A DNA stretch of 64,000 nucleotides from Chalara sp. BL73 (taxonomy: Eukaryota > Ascomycota > Leotiomycetes > Helotiales), in contig CAKJVC010000242.1 of assembly GCA_918026815.1 (NCBI GenBank), positions 1 through 64,000 of the forward strand. The letters run 5' to 3'. The translations under genes were made by a program, and so were the position numbers. Shown piece by piece: positions 23,274 through 35,048 of this stretch (positions within the stretch are counted from its first letter, which is position 1; the number at the start of each line of letters is the position of its first letter). Below the pieces are notes generated by a model. That model did no database searches, had not been told where the DNA came from, and saw nothing but the letters and a program-made list of their open reading frames with translations.

Positions 23274-24092
23274 ATGAAGCTTTCTCTCGTTGGAGGTGCC
23301 CTGGCCCTTCTTTCCTTGGCGCAAGCAGCCAATCCCTGGCAAGCACGACATGGCCTCACATCCGCTCAATATCAGAGTACCTTCGACAGCCTTGTAGGGC
23401 AAGGTTACCGCCTCAATTATGTAAGCGGTTATACCATCAACAATGTCCCCAGTTATGCTGCCGTCTGGGAGAAGAAGTCTTCGGCTGCATGGGTCGCCCA
23501 CCATGGTATGACCTCTGCCGACTACCAAAACAAGTTCAACACATACACATCCCAAGGCTACCGCCTGGTCCTCGTTAATGGATACACCGTCAAGGGCGTC
23601 GACTACTACGTTGCCATCTGGGACAAATCTCCATCAGGTGCCTGGGTTGCGAGACATGGAATGACATCTTCTCAATACCAATCTTACTTCAATACCTATG
23701 TTGGGCAAGGTTATCGTCTCAAACATGTCAGCGGCTATTCAGTCGGATCCCAGGCTCGCTATGCTGCGATCTGGGAGAAGACTTCCGATACATCAGCCTG
23801 GGTTGCACGCCACGGTATGACTTCGGCAGAGTACCAGACTCAATTCGATAACCTCGTCGGCCTTGGATACAGATTGACTGGCGTTAGCGGCTACTCTGCT
23901 GGAAACACCAACTACTACGCCGCAATCTGGGAGAAGTCAGCTGGCCCTGCATTCTATGCCAGACATGGCCTGACTTCATCTGGGTATCAGCAAGCCTTTG
24001 ATAGTATTGTCAAGCAAGGCTATATTCTCAAGGTCGTCAGTGGATATGATCAAGCACAAAGCGATCGGTATGCAGCTATCTGGACAAAATAA
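23274..24092 (+). CDS. Secreted protein of five tandem W-ARHG repeats (BTRD1-like)
   Basis: A single exon of 272 aa. It starts with a clear signal peptide (MKLSLVGGALALLSLAQAA). The rest is five tandem repeats of about 50 residues beginning near 22, 73, 124, 175 and 226, each of form W-A-R-H-G-(L/M)-T-S--YQ--F--...QGYRL--VSGY......YAAIWEK. This pattern resembles the 'bacterial tandem repeat domain 1' family, also found in polyglycine hydrolase-type fungal secreted proteins. Here the repeats stand alone, with no beta-lactamase-like catalytic domain. Cysteines are absent from the mature part. The role is unknown; secretion and the repeat fold suggest a binding or protease-like extracellular function. 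Confidence 0.88.
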   Translation: MKLSLVGGALALLSLAQAANPWQARHGLTSAQYQSTFDSLVGQGYRLNYVSGYTINNVPSYAAVWEKKSSAAWVAHHGMTSADYQNKFNTYTSQGYRLVLVNGYTVKGVDYYVAIWDKSPSGAWVARHGMTSSQYQSYFNTYVGQGYRLKHVSGYSVGSQARYAAIWEKTSDTSAWVARHGMTSAEYQTQFDNLVGLGYRLTGVSGYSAGNTNYYAAIWEKSAGPAFYARHGLTSSGYQQAFDSIVKQGYILKVVSGYDQAQSDRYAAIWTK

Positions 24093-25156
24093 TCGTGTAG
24101 AATGTAATGTGTATTGTAATATTATTGTTATTCTTGTTCTTATTCTAACTCACACTATTGTTATTACTACTATTACTATATTTTTTTTGGTTCTTTTTGT
24201 TCTTTTGTTAGGAAGGAAAAATATTAGAAAGGCGATATAGCATTAAAATAAAATGTAGAATGATACAAGAACTGCCCTTTGCTTACATTGAAATACTTTA
24301 ATCGAGCCTGTGACCCCCAAAAAAAAAAAAATGCAATTATAGATCAAAGTATATCTCCCCCAATCTTTGCCATACAAGATATAGTATTAATTAGAATAAG
24401 TAATATAGACCGAGATTTCTAGTATGCAGTCAAGCCTGATGGTGTCGGAACACTAAGTTCCCCGAGGGTGTTCCGATGCAAGGTTGTAAAATGTTATAAA
24501 TTACCAGTTTGCAAATATGTATAAATGGTATGAATCTGCCTGAAAATTTACCAGTTTTGTGAGAATACTATGGAGTTGCAGAAAATTTGGCAAATTACAT
24601 AATTACAGTTATGCATGTCATAATATTATTACCTAAATTTATAACAAACTCTAGAGGTTTCAATCTGATCCTCAAAACCCAGCCAGTGTGAAGGTTTTCC
24701 AAACTGAAGATGCTTGATACAAGCAGTTTTAACTACGTATGGGTGATTGATGTTATTGGCATTCAATTTACTGTCATTCAAAGATAATTAATGGCACTAT
24801 CTGGGATGGCGAGGCATGCTTGAGATTGGAAGGCACCTCTGGCTTATGTATGTCAAATAAATTGCCGATCTGTGTGAATCTGTAGCGATTCTACACTAAC
24901 AAATAATAATGGCTCAACTTATAACAAAAAGGTTTGGCCCAAACCTAAGCATTATTCAATATGCAAAATAGTAAACGTTAATCTAAAATTTACACAACTC
25001 TACAGTTACGAAAGTCCAAAGTACCAGAAAAAGTTGAGAAAGACCCGCTTCATGTTATTACAAGATTATTCATGATTTAGATTTACCATTCTCAAGCTTC
25101 CAACACTGCAAATGTGCATATGAGGGTCTGCTTTTCGTACATAAGTTGAGCTAGAA
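24093..25156. other. Very AT-rich intergenic region
   Basis: Contains the 3' end of the repeat protein gene (T/A-rich from 24100), an A13 run near 24320, and no gene. Composition is compatible with repeat-induced point mutation or simple drift. Confidence 0.45.
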
Positions 25157-26090
25157 TTAAACTACCACGATCTGAGACGGCTGCAAAAGAACAGAATTAT
25201 TATTTGGGGCATCATGCTCCAGGACTCTAATTCTATCGTAGAGCTTATTTGTGGGGTCTCCTATCTCAGGAATGCACTCCACACCACTCGCGTCGAAGAA
25301 AACGTGTTTTGTGAAGTCGTGGCAAGAGCATTTGGTATCGGATATAACATGCTCTAAATTAGCGTACGTTGCTGGCGAGGATATGGAGGCCCACGACCAG
25401 GTTGGCGCTCGCCAGAGGTCAAGTTGCATTGGAACGAGTATGTGTCCATCCAAATGCCCCTGGATTGACAGATGAGACGTCTTTACCCGAGATTATTGTG
25501 GTAGGGTCAATAATTCCACGTTCGTATGTGGGTTTTCAGCACACCCCTATACTAACTCGCCTTCACCGAAATGTGGCAGTCGGGGTGAAAGAAGCGCTCC
25601 CTGGTATACTCGCCCGTGGGTTTGCAAAGGGAACCCGTTGTGTAGTAATGGAAAGCGCCAATAGACAGAGTAGGGTTCAAAGCGCCCCATGGGGCTTATG
25701 AAATCAACCTTCTTACCAACATACATTGGTGAGGCTAGGGAGAAACTGCCGTCACCCCTTCTAGCTGCATATGATGCAGATATCGTAATATAGGAATTTT
25801 CATATATATCAGCCATCTTTGGGGCTTCTTGAAGCCAGTCGTCGAAATCCGGTTCCTGGATGATGCATAGAGAATCTATCCAAATGTAACGCAACCCGAG
25901 CCGACGTACAATACGGTGGTGATATCATCCTTAATGTCTTGGGAAGTGCTCCTCACTGGATTTGTTTCTTGTAATCTTCAACATTGGAACGGAGGGTGAT
26001 GATGTTGTGATCTCTCATCCAGCGATGGCTAAGGCATGCATATTGGCCAGTCTCATCTTGTGTCTCATAGAGTCGTGGCAAGTTTTAGAG
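25157..26090 (-). pseudogene. Decayed HET-domain (heterokaryon incompatibility) gene
   Basis: Reading 3' to 5' on the plus strand, pieces of a HET domain appear in order: RLYETQDETGQYACLSHRW, NIITLRSNVEDYKKQIQ, LGLRYIWIDSLCIIQEPDF-DW, EAPKMADIYENSYITISA, FPLQTHGRVYQGALLSPR, HFGEGELV and the C-terminal LWRAPTWSWASI. They lie in different frames. Two stops sit where the family has Trp: TGA at 25953-25955 (after QIQ) and TAG at 25547-25549 (after GELV). At least one frameshift lies just before RRLGLRY. The segment between ELV and LWRAP is far shorter than in intact proteins, so there is also a deletion. HET proteins trigger cell death after non-self fusion. Confidence 0.78.
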
Positions 26091-27866
26091 TCCTCACCAG
26101 AGGATTGCGTTAGAGTCGACTCGACTGTAGCGAGGAGCGAGTCCGGCGTCAGGTTGTCAAACGACGGTGGATCTTGAGGAGGCGAGCGTCGCAGGTGTAC
26201 TAGAGACATTGCAAGTTGCGAGAGCTATGCTTGCCTCAAAGGATTGGAGTATTAGGTGTGAATGGCTGCGCACATCCCACGTCGCTAAATGGAAAGCTTT
26301 TGGAACTAGAAAAACGAGAGAGCGAAGGTGCGAGAACGTAAAATCTCTTTTGGGAACAGCCCAAACCTAGAATATGACTTCTATGTTAGTCAGGAGTAGT
26401 TGAGAGAGGCTGGGCTACAAAAGCGGAGAGCCTCACAGTTGGTGTGCTGCGCCTGGAATAATTTGCCCCCGCGTTGTATAATTAATCCCTGACTTCGTCA
26501 CACATAAAGGGGTCCACTTCTTAACATAGAAAATTTAATGCCAAAAGTTTTGCAACTTTCCCTTACACAACAGCTAGACTTTTACGCGAGATAAACTCAA
26601 TAGTTAACTATATATATAACTGAGTTATGTTCGGATTACAAAAACTATAATGTACGTACTCAGCCAGAAGACCCAACTCCGTTGTCACAAAGATAAAACG
26701 ACCGATGTACACAATACCTTAATCCGAGAGGGATTAACATCAGGTCTACGGTAGCCCATAACAGTATACAGTTTGTAGAAAATAAACATTACAACTTATT
26801 TTAGTGCCTTTTGCTTGGGCTGTGCCTTAGTCGACCGAGTGATTGAAATCTACTATATATTAGCTTCATGTCGTAACAACGAAAGTATTATAATACTATA
26901 GATTGATTTTATATACAGTAATAATATTTGGCAATGATAAAGTAACAATAACAAAGCTAATATAGACTTATCATGGTAAAGTTCTGCAAGTTCTGTCACA
27001 CGATCGATTTTCTGAGTCTCCTTCCAGGAGATGAGGGTGGGCGCACGAAAGCTCCCCAGAACTTGAGGCATCCAGACTCTTCTACTCGATGTGCGAATTA
27101 CTCTTGGATTTGGTAGACAAAAATTGAATGATGCGACTTCTAAAAATGCAACTGGCCAAAGGAAGTGGACAGCGTCTATACCGGGGCCCGAAAGTAGTGG
27201 CAAATTTGTTATGGAGACAGATAGATGGGTTCTGTACCTGCCTGATTTTATGCTGGTGAGGGATGATCGCAAGTCGCATTTTGCGGAATCGTCGGCCAGT
27301 GACAAAAAATTACGAGGCCGTGGAATTATGACAATATAAGGATGAGTTCTTTGGAGCCTTTTATTTATTTCTTAGAAGCACACTTTACAACCCGTTTAGT
27401 GTCTAAACAAACTGAGACCTCATCCTTTTACAGCTAATTTACTACAGCCTATCATGCGAATCTTCTGATGAAAGTGGTACTTACCAGATGACTGGAGCCG
27501 CCTGAGGGAAAGCATTTTCACAATCGATTAGAGTTGGTGTGAGATATTCCATAAGACCAGCACTAGATGTCAACAGAATGAAGGACGGGAAGTCTACCAT
27601 AGGTTACTAAGGCATATACATACGCACCTACACAGTCGGTGGTAAGCATTGACACAATCTCGCATGAAAAAGTAGAGCAGCTTTGCTGAATGGCTTATAA
27701 CAAACAAATGCCCCGCAGTGATTCCTGGCCCTAACTCTGATGTTGCAGTCCAACGCCTCTCAAGCGGGTTAGCTGGTGGGACGATAGTCGGCACTGTTAT
27801 TCAGCAGCCTTTGATGATCCACCGCTACCAACCCAAGTTCTTGATCTCAGGGAACATGGTGATGAA
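26091..27866. other. Gene-poor, AT-rich region
   Basis: Open frames at 26853-27305 (-), 27091-27339 (+) and 27594-27794 (-) have no recognisable motif. Runs of A/T are common at 26480-26960. Confidence 0.35.
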
Positions 27867-28430
27867 TTAAGAACGATAAATTGCTTGGGCTAAGCGGTAA
27901 GCATCGGTGATATATTGCTCTAAGCCACTGTTGGGGCACTCCCCAAGGACTGTATTAACGTCTGAAATGATAGAAGGTCTCAAGAACTCGTGTTCTATCA
28001 AAGCAGAGGCAATTCCATAAGTAGATTGAAATACAAATGAAACATTATTCTCAGTTCCATTCCCAAGCTGAACCGGTGTTGGCTCTAACAAACCAGCCAG
28101 TAAATGTCGGTCATGCTGGATAAATTGGTTCCACTAAAGAAAATGCCCCAATAGTAAGAAGTAATATCGGAAGCTCGTACTAGTCGCGTTATACCTAAGA
28201 CGAGGAGGTTTGATCTTGGATGGCAAACTAGGTATCAAGGTCATCGTCTCGTATCCATTTTGCTGCAAACTCGGTTTAGACATCTGCTACAACCTTGTGG
28301 TAGTCCGAAATACTTGAAATAATTAGAATATACGCCCAATCACGAAATTGATGCGCAAGCCTCAAGGAGTTCATGTCATAGCTAAGGCCAACCGGATCAC
28401 CGATAATAACATCCCCTGAGCAAAGAGATC
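27867..28430 (-). pseudogene. Unrecognised decayed gene remnant
   Basis: On the minus strand 28430-28260 reads as a coding-like segment (GDPVGLSYDMNSLRLAHQFRDWAYILIISSISDYHKVVADV) ended by TAA. A second segment (LLEPTPVQLGNGTENNVSF ... YITDAYRLAQAIYRS) follows at 28100-27867 in another frame. Composition and the ordered fragments suggest one broken gene. The TAA and a nearby TAG could each come from CAA/CAG by C-to-T change. I do not recognise the family. Confidence 0.35.
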
Positions 28431-28637
28431 TTTGAATGAGGTCTCTTACGATTTTAGAATTGAAAGGCTGTCTATGCAGAGTTTTATTTTATTTGCGCAA
28501 ATGAATATGCAATCTTATGATCTCCTTTCTGTGCTAGTCTTGCTTTTCAGGGATTTTTTTCTCCCTATTTTTAAAGGGACATGGATTTGTGCTGTTTAGC
28601 GAGCCCTCAAGGTTGGCCCCTCCGTTACGCCAATCTC

Positions 28638-31600
28638 CTACTCTCCCAACAGCCAAACAAGTTCCTCTGCATTCTTACCTTTCCAAACGTCAAAATGCCC
28701 TCCCTCTAGAACTTCCCATCTTATCAAAGGCATCATTTTCTTCCAACTCTCCTTCTCATCTTCACTCGCCTCGCGAGCCGATGATTGTAAATACAGATTC
28801 TTAACCAGTAATGGCTGCTCCGGCATCTTAAATCGACGAAATGCGCACACATTTTCTTCCTGTATTGCATCGAGGACATCTTTAATTGTTTTGGTTTTTA
28901 AACTGTTGCATGTACATACTGCCTCCCTTTGCGACTCGGAGCTGTGAGGGGTGGACGTGGCGCTAGGGTCGGACGGCGTGCACTCATTTATATTTGCCTC
29001 GCTGTCGCTCTCTAGGAGAACGCTGGGCGTTAACATTTGCAATGAGTCATCTTGAGAGGGCAAAGGACTGTCGAGGAGGACAAGCGTCACATCTTCGGAT
29101 TGATATCTGTCCTTGGCCAGGAAAAGTCGACTGATTTCCATGCCAACAATGCCCCCGAAGGAAGCTCCAAGGATAACTAGTTTGCCAGGATGCAGAATAC
29201 CATCTAGAGCATCAAAAATGCACTTGGCCAGCTCTTGAACAGAAATCGGTGCACTGCACGGTTGTAGACAGTTGGGATACTCGATAGCAATAACGGTTGA
29301 TACTTCCGGAAGTGCGGAGGACAAGTCGGATAATGAAGCGCAGCTGCCACTAGAAGGTGGCAAGAGAACGAATGTTGGCCCTTTAGGGTTCAATTTTAAC
29401 GTCGTCGCGATTGCTGGGGTGGTGTTGAAGCCACAGTACTTGGCTAGGGTTGTTGGCGTGCATGGGACTGCTAGAAAGCTCGATACGCTGGACTTGTTAG
29501 CGTAATCAGTATTTATTTTGGAAATAAATTTACGCCATACTAGCTCCAAGAGCGTCTCTGACGGCTTGGACCAAAAGGAGGAATTGCTGGCTGTCTAGAC
29601 CAGCAAGCCGGAGATTTGTGTCTGCATTGACTTGGACGCCAAGGATCATGGAAGCGGCAAGAGTAATAGATTTGACTATGCGAGAAGTTGACTCTAATGC
29701 AGAACTGTTTTTATGTCGAGGTGCTTGCAGTGTTTCTCTATTGAAGACTTGTTTAGTAGGTTGATGGTCAGGTGATCGAGCGATACTCTGTGACGGCGAC
29801 TTGAGAACTATATGGGAGTTGACGCCACCCCAACCAGCAGAAGATACGCTAAGAACAGCGTTACGACTCAATTTGGTGGGTTTCAGAGCAAATTCGAATG
29901 GCATGTCTGGATCGATGATGGGGTTCAACGAAGAAAGTCCTCCTGTTGGAGGAATTGAGCCGTTTTGGATCGACTTGCAAAGCTTTATCAACGATACAAG
30001 ACCAGATGCTTGCTACTTAGGGTTAACAAAGCTTACTTCAAAAAGTAAACATACCTGTGTATTCCCAAGATTACCCTTGTTTGATCCCACAATATAGCGG
30101 CCGCCTTCAAGACCAAGCTCATTCAAAGCTAACTTCAAGCCTTCGAGTTCAAGGGCATCACCAATTGGAGTTCCACTTCCATGAAGCCTGCTGCTGTTAA
30201 AAGGAAATAAGGAATAGGGTAATATTTACTTACTCAGCATAATCCAGCTGCCGAGGTGATAAACTCGCCATCTCCCATGCACGCTTAATAACCTCGCTCT
30301 GTCCACGAGGTGATGGTACCTGGTAGCCAGCCTTTTGATTTCCACCATCGGAACCAATAGCAGTTCCAGCAATAACTGCATAAGGTGCCGATTTGTTTTC
30401 TATAGTATCTGGTAGTCGCTCGAGCACAACAGCAACAACTGCGTCTGAGGGAACTGTACCATCAGAGTCAATATCGAAAGGTCTGCATTGTCCTTTGGCT
30501 GAAAATATTTGGCCCTCCTGTGTGAGGTACCCCTCACTGATGAAATTAGTTTTAGAAGGTATAAGGTTACGTAAGGGTACCTTACTTGAACATCTGAACT
30601 GAGATACCTCCAACAATAGCAATATCACAGCTCTTGTTTCTGAGAGCGTCGACTGCAAGCGACAATGCTACCGTTCCACTGGCACAATTAGTGTTAAGAG
30701 TGATGTTGGGACCACGGAAATTAAGATGGTAAGCAGTTCGTGCTGAAATACATGGCGCAACGAAGCCACGATTAGCACGCTGAAATGCATCACCGTGAAC
30801 CGGCTCCGTGAATGTATGGTAGCTGTTTTGTGCTGCTCCAACAAATATACCAATATTCTTACAGTGGTGAGCAAATGGATCAATAGAGGCATCGTTTAGC
30901 GCATGAAGTGCTACTTCGAGAAATAGACGCTGCTGAGGATCCATATCCATAGCCTCATCGCGGGTGATGTTCCAGAAGCGGTGGTCGAAGTCTTCCATGT
31001 TGCTGATCGTTCCGGTGCGAGGAATCCAGAGGCACTCATCAGGGATATCTGGGGGCGCACTTCTGTTATTTTGTTTGATAGAAATTTTTTGTTCCATAAG
31101 ATTATTATATAACTCGTCAGCATCTTCGGCACCAGGAAATCTTCCAGCGACACCAATGACGGCGACACCTTCAAAATCGGAACTAGATGTTTGAGGGGAA
31201 ATCGCTGGAGAAATTTCACCTGCCTGAAAAATAGAATTTGGCTCCGATTGGGTAGTAAGGGCCTCAGCTTCAGCTAATTTTTGCAGGACTAGATCGGCTT
31301 GATGACTGATGGTTGATTGGTGGAACAGGTCAACAGTTCTCAGTGAGATGGTGGGATATCTTTCCATGATGCTACGACTTAGTACTGGCACCATTAAACT
31401 AACAAGTTAGCAAAATGTATCACTAATCGGCGAAATTATTACCTGTGTCCGCCATTATCGAAGAAATTGATAGTTGTGCTCGGAGTCTCGCTCGACCCAA
31501 GTAACTTCTGCCATATCTCTGCAATTGTTGTTGTGATTTCTTTTGTGATGCTGATAGCGTTCCCAGTTGATATGGGAAGGCAACCTGTAGGCTTGCTCGA

Positions 31601-34600
31601 AGTCCTGGAGAGCTGGATATTTGAAACAGACTGTCCAGCCAATTCTTTGGCTTTCGCACATAGCTTCTTATGATCTATTTTCCCGCTAATACTGACTGGC
31701 AGTGAGTCAAGTGGGTAAATTGCTGCCGGGACCATATAACGGGGAAGCTTGGTTTTGACTGTAGAAAGAAGCACCTGCGTATCAACACTACTGGGGGCGA
31801 TAAACGCGATTATAGATACTCCGTCACCGGCTACCTGTGATGAGACTGCAACAACACCTAAACCAGCATGGAGAATAGCTCGTTCAATTTCCTCTAGAGC
31901 AATACGGAAACCTAGCTAGTCAACATAACATCACCCATTCAAGTTGTTGGGATAACATACCTCGAACTTTAACCTCGCGATCAATTCTGCCTAGTATTGA
32001 AAGTTCGCCATTTCCATCAACTCGCCCAAGATCTCCCGTCCGATACATACGCTTTTGGAGAGTAGGATGGACAGCAAATCTAGCAGCTGTAATTTCAGGT
32101 TGAGCCCAATACCTAAATAGTTAGTCAGGTTCATAATTTGGCGGGCAAGACTTAAATACCCTCTACTAACTTGATTTCCCTCGATGCAAACCTCTCCTTC
32201 CTTTCCGAGGGGAAGTATGCGGGAAAACTTCGCATCACAAATGTATATTTCTGTTCCAGGAGGGGGCAATCCTACCGAAAATGAACTAGACACTTTCGAG
32301 CCCTTCAAATATTCCTTGTGGGAAGCAACAACGCTATAATTATTAGTTCATGTTCTCTTAAAGATGGGTCTCAATACGTTGTTTCAGTTGGGCCGTAAGA
32401 ATTCACGATATCCACTCGCCGCTGCCATTCCTTAATGATGTCTTCTGGGACCGCTTCGCCTCCCAGCGAGACGCGTTGAAGAGACTCAAGACTTCGATTG
32501 TTAGCAATTGTTGCTAGCGCAGTGGGCGTAATCTGCATGAACGTGATCGAGTTTAAATCAATCACGTCCGCAAGATAGTCTCCAATGAGGGCTTGAGGAG
32601 TTGAAGCGAAGCACAAAGTTGCTCCACTTGTAAGTGCAATCGACCACTCGAGAATAGATGCGTCGAAGGTAAAGGATGCAAATTGCAACACCCTTGAACC
32701 ATGGCCGACTTTGTAGATAGTGTTACTTGCACGGACAAAGCTGGCAAGTTGGCCATGCTCAATCATTACGCCTTTAGGTTTACCTGAGGAAGTGAGTCAA
32801 AGTCTCTCTTGGGCTGTATGTAAATCTCACCTGTACTGCCCGAGGTATAGATAATATATGCAAGATCCTGAGCGTCTGTTTTGGGCAATGGCTTGGTTGA
32901 GATTTCAGACTCCAATTCTTCACTATGGACTACTCGTGTCCCCTGAAAGTCACCCAGCCACTGACATTTTTCATCAGTAATACCCGTCACTACAACTTTT
33001 GGCTTGATGTGGTTAAGGATTGTCCGTTTTCGAGATTCTGGAAGTTTTGGATCAATATAGACAAAGGCACCTCCCGCTTTTAAAGTCGCTAGGATCCATT
33101 GTATCATCTCAAAATCGCGGTCTAGGTGCAAGACCACGGTGCACTCTCGAACAACATCATTAGATATCAGAACTATGCAAAATCGTTAATTCTTGCCTCA
33201 AGTTCTATAGTGCTCTGATGGACTTACTATGAGCTGCTGCGGTAGAACTGAGATCTAGTTCGCCATATGTCATGCTGTGGCCTGACTCCGCGCAAGATAG
33301 TGCAACTTTGTCTGGATTCAAGGATGCATGATGTTGGAACATCTCATGGACCACAAGTTTGAGATCTGCGGGAAGAGAAGGACACTTTGGTATGCCTGGT
33401 ATCATGGTGAGGGGCAGTGCCTCTGCTGACTTACTGATACTTGTGAGGCGTCCGAACGAAGACCTCATTGCTGTAATCATGGCATGGGTGAAGATAGTCG
33501 GATCGTAGATGACCTGGTTTGTTAGCGTTCATCTGTTTCGGCTCTTGGATACTTACTCCAAGCTCGATGCCTGCACTATCCTCCTAGGTGACGGGAGAGT
33601 CAGCAAATTGTTTGATAAGAAGAGTTTCTGAAATTAGAATCACGGTACTTCAAAAGATTGTAGAGCATCCAGAATAGGAAGAGATTTCTCTCCCAATACC
33701 TACCAAGAAGACAAAGAACAGATCCCAACAGCCTTCTACGGGAAACAGTCGACACCTATCATCCGCAAGCTTCGGTGAGTAGCTGATAGCTACTCTTGGC
33801 CCATGGTAGTAGATACCATTAGCTCGCGCGCTGTGAGCCAAGTCAAGCAGTGACAGTCGCTCTGCCCGTTTAACTTTGCTGATGTTCTGCGAGACAGAGT
33901 GGACCAGCGCACGCAGCGTTTGGTCGTCCTCATTTTTGCTAAGAAGATGTTCCCAGATGGGGATTTTGATGGGAAGAGCATTAGCAAAGTGGCCAGGCGT
34001 ATTGTAGAAATCTTTTGCTCGCCCTGAAAATGCAACAGCGACAGCTTGGTCCTCGCCATGTTGAGGTTCGATGTAAGAGTGTAGCATCACACCGACTAAG
34101 CTGACAGCCACGCGGAACCACGACGTCCCATAAACTTTACTCCAGTCTTGGAGGTCCTATTTACAATTAGAATATTCTGGAAGGTTGAGCAATTGCAATT
34201 ACCTCGTTAGTATACCTCGCCCAGGTACTGATAGATCGGAATGCCTGCGTCGACGTGTTCAATTCATCAGGCTTGCTCACCGCCCATTGATTGGGACTAG
34301 TTCGAGAAATTTGGGAGAGACAAATTGTTTCAGCGTCTTTGAATTCTTGGCTTCGAAGCCAGGCTTGCTGAAAACTTTGAGTCAAGTTTTATATAAAAAT
34401 ATTCGCAACATACCTCTATGAGATGGGCATAGCTTAGGTCAACCGATGGATGAGCTTCTCCAATACGGCCCTCATACAGCTCTAGAAACTCCTGAGACAG
34501 CATACTCATGCTCGTTCCATCAAGGACTACATGGTGTGCGACAAGGTATACTTGTACTTGTGAATTGTGTTGCACAATACACCATCTCACTGCAAATTCT

Positions 34601-35048
34601 CTTGTGAGATCAAAGGGCTTGAGAAGAAAATTAGTCACCACAGGCATATCTACTCTATCAGTAGGACTGGAGATAAGTTGTATGTTGGGACAGCCAATGT
34701 CGGCATCATGTTCTTGAAAATGTGGTGTACCCACAACAACTATTGTTGATCGGAGGGCACAATAACGCCGTGTCAAGACTTTGATTGCTGTAAAAGTTAA
34801 TGAAAAGACCCTATCAGGATATCTCAATCACCTTTGACGACTTTTGATTGTGATGTATTGGGATCATCTCCATGAAGTGACCATTCAAGGGTCAAGTTGT
34901 ATTGCGTACTTTGAGGGTTCGTACAATACTCCATCCAAATACCTTTCTGGCTGTGAGTCAATGGAAATATGGACTTTACTGCAATTTTTAGACTCTTTGG
35001 GGCCGGTGGTCCCGAAATCAGGGTCATGGAACCCCCAAAATATGACAT
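28638..35048 (-). CDS. Hybrid NRPS-KS synthetase, C-A-T-KS-T-TE (TAS1-like)
   Basis: Sixteen exons: 35048-34832, 34787-34414, 34367-34203, 34156-33704, 33583-33557, 33513-33228, 33172-32831, 32783-32378, 32333-32160, 32112-31961, 31911-31443, 31398-30586, 30536-30234, 30187-30055, 30012-29541 and 29470-28638; ~1872 aa. Condensation domain ~25-430 with HHVVLDG (157-163). Adenylation ~450-930 with YIIYTSGSTG, SYGPTETT and RTGDLGR. Carrier 1 DNGGHS (Ser1022). Ketosynthase ~1097-1530 with nucleophile Cys1260 (NTNCASG), His1396 (ELHGSGT) and Asn1436 (NLGNTQ) replacing the usual His. Carrier 2 GLDS (Ser1579). Thioesterase from ~1625 with GASFGG (Ser1699) and GGHFD (His1854). There is no acyltransferase or ketoreductase. 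C-A-T-KS is the layout of tenuazonic acid synthetase, whose KS cyclises an acyl-aminoacyl thioester to a tetramic acid. The added T-TE is unusual. The product is unknown. Confidence 0.85.

Noticed and set aside
33584..33660. In-frame TAG in the condensation domain suggesting the synthetase is a pseudogene
   Set aside because: It lies inside a 120-nt intron when the acceptor CACCTAG is used; the resulting protein matches the family end of the C domain.
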